The position numbers and the translations under genes are program-made. Positions 7,159-15,842 of a stretch of 64,000 nucleotides of DNA are shown piece by piece. This stretch comes from Rhodopirellula europaea 6C (GTDB taxonomy: Bacteria; Planctomycetota; Planctomycetia; Pirellulales; Pirellulaceae), in contig NZ_ANMO01000067.1 in assembly GCF_000338295.1 (NCBI RefSeq), forward strand, positions 1-64,000, given 5' to 3'. A model generated the notes under the pieces. That model did no database searches, had not been told where the DNA came from, and saw nothing but the letters and a program-made list of their open reading frames with translations. Positions within the stretch are counted from its first letter, which is position 1, and each line of letters begins with the position of its first letter.

Positions 7159-8178
7159 TCATCCGGCGGCGGGTTGATGTTTGTTGGCCAACAACTCGGC
7201 AATTTGAACGGCGTTGGTCGCGGCACCTTTGCGAAGGTTGTCGCTGACGCACCAGAACGCGATTCCGTTTTCGGAGCTGATGTCTTGGCGGATTCGACCG
7301 ATGAAGACATCGTCCTTGCCGTCGCAATCACGCGGCATGGGATAGGACTTGGAATCCAAGTCATCCACCACGGTGATTCCATCAGCGGCTTCCCAAAGCT
7401 CGCGAGCTTTTGCGGCAGTGATCGGCTCACGGGTTTCGACCAAGATCGATTCGCTGTGTCCGATCGCGACAGGCACACGAACGGCGGTCGGGCAGACTTG
7501 GATGGAATCATCGCCGAGAATCTTTTGAGTCTCGTGCACCATCTTCATCTCTTCGCTGGTGTAGCCGAGATGCTTTTCCGATCCGATCTGCGGAATCAGG
7601 TTGAATCCGATTGGGTGTTGAAATGTTTCTGGCGAATGGGCTTGCCCGTCGAGGCTGGCTCGCGTGCTGGACTCGAGTTCGACGTTGCCGGCCAAGCCAG
7701 CTCCACTGGTCGCTTGGTAAGTGCTGACGATGACCCGGCGAATACCAACGGCTTTGTGCAGCGGAGCGAGTGCAACGACCATCTGAGTCGTGCTGCAGTT
7801 GGGGCTGGCGATGACACCTTGGTGGCCATCGACCGCTTCGGGGTTCACTTCGGGAACGATCAACGGGACGGTTGGGTCCATCCGCCAATACGCACTCTCG
7901 TCGACCACGATCGCGCCGGCTTTGACCGCCCAAGGCGTGAACTCAGCGGAGACCTCATCGGGTGTGCTGGCGATGACCAGATCGACGCCTTCAAAGGCCG
8001 ACGGTTCCATCAGCTCGACGGTCAGCATTTCGTCGCCGTAACGAACTTGGGTGCCGGCGCTGCGAGCCGAGGCGAGCAAACGCAGTTTCCGCATGGGGAA
8101 CTTGCGAGCGTGGAGCTGGTCCAGAACGATTCGGCCAACGGCACCGGTGGCACCGACGAGTGCAACGCAATCAAACAT
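7159..8178 (-). CDS. asd: Aspartate-semialdehyde dehydrogenase
   Basis: 339 residues from the ATG at 8178 (MFDCVALVGATGAVGRIVLD). The N-terminal dinucleotide-binding motif is GATGAVG and the catalytic Cys128 sits in SPNCSTTQM. The enzyme reduces aspartyl phosphate to aspartate semialdehyde with NADPH, the branch point to lysine/diaminopimelate, threonine and methionine. Length and motifs match the bacterial family. The frame is open 69 nt further upstream, but the glycine-rich loop so near this Met makes 8178 the natural start. The PII-like gene follows downstream. Confidence 0.95.
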   Translation of the reverse strand: MFDCVALVGATGAVGRIVLDQLHARKFPMRKLRLLASARSAGTQVRYGDEMLTVELMEPSAFEGVDLVIASTPDEVSAEFTPWAVKAGAIVVDESAYWRMDPTVPLIVPEVNPEAVDGHQGVIASPNCSTTQMVVALAPLHKAVGIRRVIVSTYQATSGAGLAGNVELESSTRASLDGQAHSPETFQHPIGFNLIPQIGSEKHLGYTSEEMKMVHETQKILGDDSIQVCPTAVRVPVAIGHSESILVETREPITAAKARELWEAADGITVVDDLDSKSYPMPRDCDGKDDVFIGRIRQDISSENGIAFWCVSDNLRKGAATNAVQIAELLANKHQPAAG

Positions 8179-8559
8179 GAGTGGATCAGGAGACGGAGAA
8201 ACAAAGTGGGGAGGGAAACGAGTCTTCAGCCGCCAGCGATTCATCACGTCCCGAAACGCGTTCGATTCGCGATCGGACGGAACGTGAGTTCCCGGCAGCG
8301 GTTTTCATGCCACCAGTTTGGTCTTTCCAGACGCAAACGCAACGGGAAACAGCACCCGGCAAGTTGAAAAAGCTGGTGAGCTAAAAAAGCCCGAGTCGCC
8401 CCGGAGACACCCGCACCCGCTTTCAGGTTCGCGGCCGATCGTTTCCTTGGACGAAGCACACCCCTCGACGGGCGTCAAAATCCGTACGACGGGCTTCCTA
8501 GCCCGTCGAAGACGCCAGCACGACGGACTTGGAAGTCCATCGTACGGGTTCGGTTCATC
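8179..8559. other. 380-bp intergenic region with an inverted-repeat block
   Basis: No gene is supported. The part near 8179-8470 should hold the asd promoter, but no clear box can be assigned. A palindromic block occupies 8482-8547. Confidence 0.5.
8482..8547. repeat. Two hairpins bounded by an inverted CCGTACG repeat
   Basis: Stem 1 is CGACGGGC-TTCCTA-GCCCGTCG (8487-8508). Stem 2 is ACGACGGACTT-GG-AAGTCCATCGT (8520-8543, one mismatch). The whole block starts with CCGTACG and ends with CGTACGG. It sits 12 nt past the stop of the HTH gene and could act as its terminator, although no T-run follows. It looks like another class of dispersed palindrome. Confidence 0.65.
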
Positions 8560-9702
8560 CTAGCGGCGAGCCATTCGGCGTGCGATCGCTTCGCGGGACA
8601 GAGGCATGATCTTGGCGGCTCCGCCAGTGTTGTAGAGCAAATCGTCGCGGCTGGGTTTGGATTCCGCGTCGTCGTACTGAACCAAGAACGCACCGACTTG
8701 GACGCCCGCTTCGTGATAGACAGGTGGCCAAAATTCTTCGCCGCGGATTGCCAGCGTCTTGGCCAGCAAGCGAGTGGCTCGGCCGGAGAATCCGCTGAGC
8801 ACCATGTCCAGGCGACCGAGGGCTTCGTGGAACAGGTAGAACACCAACGCGGTGTCTTTGCCTTGTCCGCCAGCGTACTCCCAAGTGCCGTCGTCTTTTT
8901 CGTAGTAGAAGCCGGGTTCCGGTGCGTCCATGTTCTTGCTCAGACGCATGCCAGCCGAAGCGGCACCCGGTTTTGGGTCGCTGTCACGATACCGAAGGAA
9001 GAACGGGCAACTGCGAGCTGATACGTCGTCAACGTCGTCTTCGGTCACAAACGGAGTGCATCCGAACGCATCGGAGAACAACAGCTCGACGGCCGGGTTG
9101 CTCTTCACGCTGCCGATGCAAACCATTCCGCGGTCGCCTTGGGCTTCGGTGAATCCTTCGAAGACTTCCGTCGCACGAGCTCGAGCGTCTTCCAACGTGA
9201 CTTGGCCGGGACTCCACACCAACGATTGCTGAATGCGATCGGGCATGGGCACCGAAGTCGTCGCGTTTGACTCGGGGCCTTCGCCGATGTGTTTGGCCAC
9301 ACCGCCCAAGGTCGAGATGCCGTTGAGCAATTCGCCAACCAACACCGAGTCGCTGGCAACGACCATGGCGTTTTCGGGTGAGTTGTTGCCTTCGCCTTGT
9401 CGAACACCGACAACGATTTCGATGTCGCTTCGGCGAGCCAACTGCTCCCAGAAGTTTTCTGCGTTGACAGCAAACAAGGCACCGGGCAATTGATCCGCCG
9501 TCGCGTGCCCTTGATCGATCAGGTAATCGCACAAACGCGACAGGGCATCCAACGGGATGTACTTGGCTTCGTTTTTGAGCAGCGAAGCAACCTGGTGTCG
9601 ATCCAATCCGGTGTGTTCGACGATCGCTTTGATCGTACCGGGGCGTTTGCGCCGATCAGGGGTGTGCCCAAGCAGTTCTGCGAGCCGAAAAGCGTATCTC
9701 AT
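8560..9702 (-). CDS. Helix-turn-helix protein with a large unknown C-terminal domain
   Basis: 380 residues starting MRYAFRLAELLGHTPDRRKR. Residues 20-50 (GTIKAIVEHTGLDRHQVASL) form a Cro/XRE-type helix-turn-helix. After a linker with LPGALF, residues 85-380 form a domain I do not recognise. Its Asp/Glu-rich segments include VVASDSVLVGELLNGI, which reads like a surface-binding or sensor fold. It is cytoplasmic, with no membrane segment. A DNA-binding regulator is the natural reading, but target and signal are unknown. Downstream lies the palindrome block at 8482-8547; upstream is a 530-bp non-coding region. Confidence 0.7.
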   Translation of the reverse strand: MRYAFRLAELLGHTPDRRKRPGTIKAIVEHTGLDRHQVASLLKNEAKYIPLDALSRLCDYLIDQGHATADQLPGALFAVNAENFWEQLARRSDIEIVVGVRQGEGNNSPENAMVVASDSVLVGELLNGISTLGGVAKHIGEGPESNATTSVPMPDRIQQSLVWSPGQVTLEDARARATEVFEGFTEAQGDRGMVCIGSVKSNPAVELLFSDAFGCTPFVTEDDVDDVSARSCPFFLRYRDSDPKPGAASAGMRLSKNMDAPEPGFYYEKDDGTWEYAGGQGKDTALVFYLFHEALGRLDMVLSGFSGRATRLLAKTLAIRGEEFWPPVYHEAGVQVGAFLVQYDDAESKPSRDDLLYNTGGAAKIMPLSREAIARRMARR

Positions 9703-10233
9703 GGCCGATTTGGAATAGGTGGAAAAGGTTGAGGTTGAAATCCGTGCCGCGTCAGACTGAAAACGGTGTCAATCTCACGAATCGCCGTCTGTATCTTGCC
9801 CCAACGCGGCAGAATCGGAAAGTCGACTAAAAGCAGCCGGTAGCAAATCTAAAGATCTTCGGCCGGAAAACCGCCCGTCGATCCGCGTCTCTGATAAGTC
9901 CCCCAATATGTTCACAGCGAGGATTCACCGGTAACAACTCTTTAGCGAATCGGTCGTTTGTATCCACACTGATGCCCGCGAAATCGTTGTAAACGAACGA
10001 AGCCACCCCGTTTGGAGCGATTCAAGTCACCCAACCAAGGCTGGTGACCTGAACTTTCTTCGTGCGAATAACATACAGCACCCGACAGAACAAATGTTTT
10101 GATTGATACAGAAGATGCTTCCAAGGCGACGGGATCGCCGATCGAATAGAATTGCAACGTTGTCTCGCCAGGAATGTTGTGGTCGCCATCGGCAGGTTCT
10201 GGCGTTTGATCGATTCGTTTTTGGATAGACCGC
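9703..10233. other. 530-bp non-coding region between divergent genes
   Basis: It separates the HTH gene (minus) from the large membrane protein gene (plus) and must hold both promoters. I see no convincing gene, tRNA or dispersed repeat. It is less GC-rich than its surroundings in places. Confidence 0.5.
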
Positions 10234-13200
10234 TTGTCCGTCGCCTCGTCCCCCCGCAAGCCCGCTTCGCAAACATCGCCGACCGGCACCGAATCTCGGT
10301 CACCTTCGGGCGAAGCGAAACCGGCCTACGACACTTTGATCCAAACCCGGATCGATGCGGCTCGGTCCGCGCTGTGGCGAGCCGAACTGACACGTCAAAT
10401 GCTTCGCGGGGTTCTGGTGGCGATGGCCGCAATGCTGGCCTGGGTCGTGATGGACCAATGGATTTGGTCACCGGGAACCATCGGCCGGTTGGTCTTTGCA
10501 ACGATCGCGATCGTTGCAGCGACCGTTCACATCGTCCGTTCGGTTTGGCCGGTGATGCGTTCATCGGTTCGTGCCGACTACGCCGCGCGAGCCCTTGAGC
10601 GAGACCATCCGGAATTGGGACATGCCCTTTCCAGCTACATCACGTTGACCGCTCAGGACTCCGGCGACGCGACTTCCAAAGGTCACCTGTCCAAACGAGT
10701 CGTCCAGTCGATCGGTGCGACCACCGCTGCGAAGTTGCGATCGATTGATGCCTTGCCCGAAGAAGCCACCGGGTTGCTGCGATGGTGGATCGCGACGATC
10801 GCTTTGATGTCGGTTCTGATGATCTACGCGATCGCGTCTCCCAAGAACACATTGCAATCAGCCGCGCGGTTGATGGCTCCCGCGGCCGACATTCGACCTG
10901 CTAATCGAGTCCAGATCACTGACGTTCAACCGGGCGATGCGGAGATTTTGGCTGGGCGGACGGTGGTGGTTTCCGCAAACATCCGTGGCTTGCGAGAAGA
11001 AGAATCCGTCGAGTTCCGTTGGCTGAATTCGAACGCGAAAGAATCGTCCAGCTCTTCAAGCAACGAGACGTCCAACGGCCGATCCACTGAGATGCAAATG
11101 GACGAGTCGACCAGCACCACGTCGACCACCGCCTACGCCGCATCCATTGAAGTCTCCCATCAAGCCAGTGGAGTCCAACGTTACGAGATCGTGGCAGGCG
11201 ACGCGGTCGCGGGACCGTTTGAGTGGACAATCCGCGACACACCCGTCGTCAGTGTCACCGAAGTTCAATATCAACCACCAGCGTACACCGGAGAATCATC
11301 TCGCATTCGACGCAGCGGTTCGATTCGAGGCGTCGATGGAACACGAGTGATCTTGAGAGCCCGAGTCAATCGCCCGGTGGCTCGTGCGGTGGTCGAATTC
11401 AATCCTAAACCAATGGGCCAAGAAGTTCGCGCGACGGCGGGCGTCCGTGAGATGACGCTGAGCGACGATGGCAGGTCGCTGGAGTTGCCGTTTGATCTTC
11501 GCAGTGGAGAAGTCGCGACGCGTGCGGTTGAACTGGAAAGCTATCGCATTCGTGTTTGGGACCAAGCTGAACAAACCAATTCCGACCCGATCGTTTATCC
11601 GATCGAAGTGATTCGTGATCTACCGCCAGAGATCACCATCGTGGTCCCTCGACGATCTCCCAAACCCGTTCCACTGGACGCTCAACAACTGTTTGAGATT
11701 CACGCAGCGGATGTGGACTTTGGATTGTCCGAAATCGAAATCGAGATCCGTCGCGGGATCGACTTGATCGCTCGTGCGTCGTTGTGGAAGAGCGAGTCTG
11801 GTGAGAAGGGCAACCAGATCGCTGAGTATCGCTTCCGCCCATCACGCATGATTTTGTCCAATGCCGGTCGTCGTGGTTCGCGCGCATCACGATTGATGGT
11901 CGGTGATGAAGTTGAAGTGGTGGCAGTCGCGACGGACAATCGACGCGACGCCAACAATCCAAACATTCAACCTGGCATCACGCGAACAGAACCCGTTCGG
12001 TTGCAGATCGTTGCCGGCCGCGATCCAGAAGAACAAACCCCGGAAGACCAGGACGACAACGACGGCCAAACGCCCGACGATGGTGGCTCGCCCAATGGTT
12101 CTGGCGCTGGCGAAGACGGTCAATCAGGAGGCGGCGGTGGCAGCGGCGAGAGCGGACAATCCGAGCAAGGTGGCCAGGGGGGTGAAGGCCAAAGTGGCTC
12201 CGGCGAATCCAATTCCGAGCAAACCGGGAAAAACGAAAACGGCAGCGGCGGCGATTCCGATGGCAATTCATCGGGCGGCGAATCATCGGAAAGTGACTCC
12301 GATCCAAACGATCCATCTGAATCAAACGGCGGTGACGGTGCCTCTGGTTCAAACAACAACGATGGGTCCGAACCAGGTGAATCTTCTGCGGGAAATCCCG
12401 GTGAAGGTTCGAGCGACCCGAACGCCATGTCAGAAGGCCAAGACAACTCAACCGGTGGTGAAGCCGGAGAGAACGAAGCGGGCCAACCCAACAATGCACA
12501 ACAGTCGGCCGATGGTGCACCCGAAGGCGGCCAAAGAAACACCAACCAGCAAAGCGGTGAAGCGGGTGAACAAGGCTCGTCGGAAACGTCTGAGTCGGGA
12601 AGCAATCAAGACGGATCGAACGGCACTTCAGGAAAGTCGGAAGGCTCTCAAGAATCCGGCGGTTCACGCCAACCACAATCCGCACCGCAGGATGACGCGG
12701 AAGCGTTCGAACGCATCAATGACTACTTGAAAGAACAGCAAGAACGCGAGGGCGGCCAACAACCATCCGGCGAGAATCAGTCCGGTGACAATCCGGCTGG
12801 AAACGACTCGAACAGCCCGAACCCTCAAAAAGGCACTTCGCAAGACGGGAATTCGCAAGAAGGCCACAAACGAGGAGCCGGCTCAGAGTCACAATCCAGT
12901 GACGCAAACAACCCAGGTGCCGAACAGAACGGTTCGGAACAGTCCAGCGGCAACTCATCCAACGACAACGGCATGGACGAAGGCTCGACCGGCGAAGAGG
13001 CATCGGAAAACGGGTCGGGCGAATCCGGCTCAGAATCCGCTGACGCTCAAACAGGAGACCCGGGACAAACCCCGGGAGACTCAGAACGACAATCGGGCGA
13101 ACCTGGGCAAACGCAGGATGGATCGTCCTCATCGGAAAATGGTGATGGTTCGCAAGACGGCTCGTCCGAAGCCGGCACGCAGAACTCTGACCAGCAAGAC

Positions 13201-13890
13201 AACCCGGGCAATCAAGACGCCTCCGATCGCAATGCCTCCGAACAGGGAACCTCCAGCGATCAAGCTGGTGATCAAAGCTCATCGAATCAAGATGCTTCGT
13301 CGGACGCTTCCCCGAGAGATTCAGACCAGGGCAATTCAGACCCAGGCAATCCAGAACAGGGCGGCTCAGAAAAAGCGGGCACCAACAAGGATGGAACTCC
13401 GTCGCAATCCAATTCCAACGGGAGTGAATCATCCAACTTCACCGGTGACTCAACGGCCAGCGGAAACTTGAATGGTTCAGGCGAAGGCGAAGCCGAACTG
13501 CCCAAGGCCGATCCAGCTGACTTGGAATACACCAAACGAGCCACCGACATGGTGCTCGACTACCTCGATGAAACTCGTCAGGACCCTGATCAAAATTTGC
13601 TTGATCGACTGAAGTGGACGCCGGAAGACTTGCAACGATTCCGAGAGCGTTGGCAAAACGTCAAACCGATCGACCAACCGGATGCGGATCCCAACTTGGA
13701 CCGATCCGACGTCGAAGAGGCGCTGCGTAGTTTGGGGATGCGAGCTCCCAAGGGCATGCGTTCTGAATCCAAACCAGGTGAACAAGATGGGCAGAGAGGA
13801 TTGCAAGACAGCGGCAACCGCCGCCAAGCTCCCGCCGCTGTCCGCGATGCCTTCGAAGCATTCCGCCGTGGTTGGAGATCCTCTGGCTGA
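10234..13890 (+). CDS. Large membrane protein with a ~480-residue Ser/Gly/Asn/Gln-rich acidic region
   Basis: 1218 residues from a GTG. Three hydrophobic segments lie near the N terminus: LVAMAAMLAWVVMDQWIW at about 69, LVFATIAIVAATVHIV at about 90, and IATIALMSVLMIYAIA at about 190. They are followed by beta-rich extracytoplasmic-looking domains to about residue 600. The layout resembles the DUF4175-type proteins that accompany MoxR/DUF58 genes in planctomycetes, although no such genes are adjacent. Residues about 605-1085 are low-complexity Gly, Ser, Asn, Gln, Glu and Asp and should be disordered. The final ~130 residues are again ordinary (LEYTKRATDMVLDYLDETRQ) and probably helical. Function is unknown; a cell-surface or assembly role is inference. 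Confidence 0.75.
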   Translation: MSVASSPRKPASQTSPTGTESRSPSGEAKPAYDTLIQTRIDAARSALWRAELTRQMLRGVLVAMAAMLAWVVMDQWIWSPGTIGRLVFATIAIVAATVHIVRSVWPVMRSSVRADYAARALERDHPELGHALSSYITLTAQDSGDATSKGHLSKRVVQSIGATTAAKLRSIDALPEEATGLLRWWIATIALMSVLMIYAIASPKNTLQSAARLMAPAADIRPANRVQITDVQPGDAEILAGRTVVVSANIRGLREEESVEFRWLNSNAKESSSSSSNETSNGRSTEMQMDESTSTTSTTAYAASIEVSHQASGVQRYEIVAGDAVAGPFEWTIRDTPVVSVTEVQYQPPAYTGESSRIRRSGSIRGVDGTRVILRARVNRPVARAVVEFNPKPMGQEVRATAGVREMTLSDDGRSLELPFDLRSGEVATRAVELESYRIRVWDQAEQTNSDPIVYPIEVIRDLPPEITIVVPRRSPKPVPLDAQQLFEIHAADVDFGLSEIEIEIRRGIDLIARASLWKSESGEKGNQIAEYRFRPSRMILSNAGRRGSRASRLMVGDEVEVVAVATDNRRDANNPNIQPGITRTEPVRLQIVAGRDPEEQTPEDQDDNDGQTPDDGGSPNGSGAGEDGQSGGGGGSGESGQSEQGGQGGEGQSGSGESNSEQTGKNENGSGGDSDGNSSGGESSESDSDPNDPSESNGGDGASGSNNNDGSEPGESSAGNPGEGSSDPNAMSEGQDNSTGGEAGENEAGQPNNAQQSADGAPEGGQRNTNQQSGEAGEQGSSETSESGSNQDGSNGTSGKSEGSQESGGSRQPQSAPQDDAEAFERINDYLKEQQEREGGQQPSGENQSGDNPAGNDSNSPNPQKGTSQDGNSQEGHKRGAGSESQSSDANNPGAEQNGSEQSSGNSSNDNGMDEGSTGEEASENGSGESGSESADAQTGDPGQTPGDSERQSGEPGQTQDGSSSSENGDGSQDGSSEAGTQNSDQQDNPGNQDASDRNASEQGTSSDQAGDQSSSNQDASSDASPRDSDQGNSDPGNPEQGGSEKAGTNKDGTPSQSNSNGSESSNFTGDSTASGNLNGSGEGEAELPKADPADLEYTKRATDMVLDYLDETRQDPDQNLLDRLKWTPEDLQRFRERWQNVKPIDQPDADPNLDRSDVEEALRSLGMRAPKGMRSESKPGEQDGQRGLQDSGNRRQAPAAVRDAFEAFRRGWRSSG
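12040..13490 (+). repeat. Low-complexity coding segment (Ser/Gly/Asn/Gln/Glu)
   Basis: This part of the large protein is built from degenerate short motifs such as GGxGESGQSEQGG, SESGSNQDGSNG and DQGNSDPGNPEQGGS. There is no exact long tandem repeat, so it is compositional rather than a simple satellite. Confidence 0.8.
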
Positions 13891-14069
13891 AGCCCGTTCC
13901 CCAACATTCGCAGACGATTTCGCGATGCGGGCCTCCCAAGCGAATGTCGCATACCTAGTTGCGGCGACATCGGTGCACCGTCACGATTGGTGGGTTGCCA
14001 CACGCCCGCTACCTTGACCTTGGATGGAACTTTTCGGCCAAGGCCCGCGATTCGAATGAGATAGTCTGC

Positions 14070-15611
14070 ATGCTCGCACGTCTTAAAACATTCACGTTGC
14101 TCGGTATCGAAGCGATGCCGGTCGATGTCGAAGTCGATATTTCTCCAGCCGCGATGCCCAAGACGATCTTGGTCGGTTTGCCAGAAGCGGCGGTCAAAGA
14201 ATCCACCCACCGCGTCGAACGAGCGATCGTCAACAGCGGCTTCATCCGCCCGCAAGATCGCGTGGTCATCAACCTGGCTCCCGGTGACCTGCCCAAACAA
14301 GCGCCCTCGTTCGATTTGCCGGTTGCCTTGGGAGTGTTGGCGGGCAGCGGTCAATTGGTGCTCGATCGCCTGGAAGACTACGCCGTTGTCGGTGAACTGG
14401 CACTCGAAGGCATTACCCGACCGGTCAAAGGTGCACTGTCCATCGCAATCGAAGCAGCCAAAGACAAATCGCTGAAGGGATTGGTCGTGCCATCCGAATC
14501 GGCTGCCGAAGCCGCCGTGGTCGAAGACCTCGAAGTGATCGCGGTCGACAGTCTGTCTCAGTGCGTCGCATTCTTCGCCGGTGAAATTGATGTCCCGCCG
14601 GTCCCCAGCGGTGTCGAAGAAATCTTTGAAGCCTTCAGCGAATACGAAGTCGACTTCGCTGATGTGCGCGGCCAAGAATCCGCCAAACGAGCGATGACCA
14701 TCGCGGCGGCGGGACGCCACAATTTGCTGATGATTGGTCCACCGGGCAGCGGGAAAACCATGTTGGCCAAACGCATGCCGACGATCCTGCCTCCGCTTGT
14801 CCCCGCGGAATCGATCGAGACCACTCGTATTTACAGCGCCGTGGGGCAGCTTCCAGCCAAACAACCGTTACTGGCACGCCGGCCGTTCCGCAGCCCTCAC
14901 CACACGATCAGTGATGCGGGCTTGGTTGGCGGAGGCAGTCCGCCGGCACCGGGTGAAATCAGCAAGGCTCACAACGGCATCTTGTTCTTGGATGAGCTCC
15001 CGGAGTTCAATCGCAAGACTCTCGAAGTCATGCGACAACCGCTCGAAGACGGCGTCGTCACCATCTCAAGAGCCCTTCGAAGCACAACCTTCCCCGCAGA
15101 CTTCATGCTCATAGCTGCAGCCAACCCGTGCCCTTGTGGGTACAGGTCAGATCCTCGAAGAAGCTGTAACTGCACGCCGCCCCAAATTGAACGGTACATG
15201 GGAAAGATTTCCGGGCCACTACTCGATCGCGTCGACATTCACATCGAGGTTCCCGCGGTACCGTTTGAAGAGTTGTCGTCGCGCGATGCGTCGAGCGAGA
15301 CCAGTGCGATGATGCGTGAATCCGTCATGCGTGCTCGCGACGTGCAAGCCGAACGATTCGATGGCAGTCCGATTCGCTACAACGCTCAAATGAGCAGCCG
15401 ACAAACACGGCAGCACTGTGAACTGAGCGCGGCCAGCAAGACGTTGCTCAAAGCCGGGGTGGAATCGCTGGGCCTATCCGCTCGGGCCCACGACAAAATC
15501 TTACGTGTGGCAAGAACGATCGCTGATCTCGCCGGAGATCCTGACATCAGCGAAGAGCACCTCGCCGAAGCCATCGGCTACCGAAACCTCGACGCTGATC
15601 TTTGGGTGTAG
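14070..15611 (+). CDS. comM: ComM-like Mg-chelatase-family AAA+ ATPase (YifB)
   Basis: 513 residues from the ATG at 14070 (MLARLKTFTLLGIEAMPVDV), the conserved opening of this family; the open frame begins upstream at 13959. The order is an N-terminal Lon-S5-like domain (about 1-190), Walker A GPPGSGKTML (about 225), Walker B NGILFLDELPEF, a zinc-type Cys cluster in NPCPCGYRSDPRRSCNC, and a C-terminal Mg-chelatase domain. ComM is a hexameric helicase that promotes branch migration during natural transformation. A comEC gene lies about 20 kb away. The stop codon TAG is part of the GTAG that opens the hairpin at 15608. Confidence 0.92.
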   Translation: MLARLKTFTLLGIEAMPVDVEVDISPAAMPKTILVGLPEAAVKESTHRVERAIVNSGFIRPQDRVVINLAPGDLPKQAPSFDLPVALGVLAGSGQLVLDRLEDYAVVGELALEGITRPVKGALSIAIEAAKDKSLKGLVVPSESAAEAAVVEDLEVIAVDSLSQCVAFFAGEIDVPPVPSGVEEIFEAFSEYEVDFADVRGQESAKRAMTIAAAGRHNLLMIGPPGSGKTMLAKRMPTILPPLVPAESIETTRIYSAVGQLPAKQPLLARRPFRSPHHTISDAGLVGGGSPPAPGEISKAHNGILFLDELPEFNRKTLEVMRQPLEDGVVTISRALRSTTFPADFMLIAAANPCPCGYRSDPRRSCNCTPPQIERYMGKISGPLLDRVDIHIEVPAVPFEELSSRDASSETSAMMRESVMRARDVQAERFDGSPIRYNAQMSSRQTRQHCELSAASKTLLKAGVESLGLSARAHDKILRVARTIADLAGDPDISEEHLAEAIGYRNLDADLWV

Positions 15612-15672
15612 CGACGGAAAACGTCGCTACCATCCGGTAAGACGGAGTGCCGCTTCGTCGGAAAACGAAGCG
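15608..15672 (+). repeat. GTAG hairpin overlapping the comM stop codon, plus a second hairpin
   Basis: GTAGCGACG-GAAAA-CGTCGCTAC (15608-15630) is a perfect 9-bp stem with GTAG/CTAC at both feet. Its TAG is the comM stop. A second stem CGCTTCGT-CGGAAA-ACGAAGCG lies at 15651-15672. Both could stop transcription or protect the 3' end, but no T-run follows. Confidence 0.7.
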
Positions 15673-15761
15673 TTCCGGAACGGCTGACAGTCACTTCCTT
15701 GTTGACTAAGCTAAGTTTGCCAGTTGCGATCCGCCGAAGGTGTTGTTGAGGAACTCCAGTC

Positions 15762-15842
15762 ATTGACCTTTTCTTAAACCCAAAACGCCGACGCCGTCGG
15801 AAACGATCTCGCAAACCGCGATTTGAATGGCTTGGGGCTCGA
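15762..15842 (+). other. In-frame N-terminal extension of the dockerin gene with probable ATT start
   Basis: The frame of the dockerin gene is open back to a TGA at 15747. It encodes a basic stretch (KRRRRRKRSRKPR), then FEWLGARVLMAGD, which matches the LEPR-XLL-type N-terminal motif of planctomycete surface proteins. The stretch has no ATG, GTG or TTG before 15843. An ATT at 15762 follows GAGGAA with eight bases between, an ideal Shine-Dalgarno spacing. Initiation at ATT is therefore inferred. Confidence 0.55.
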
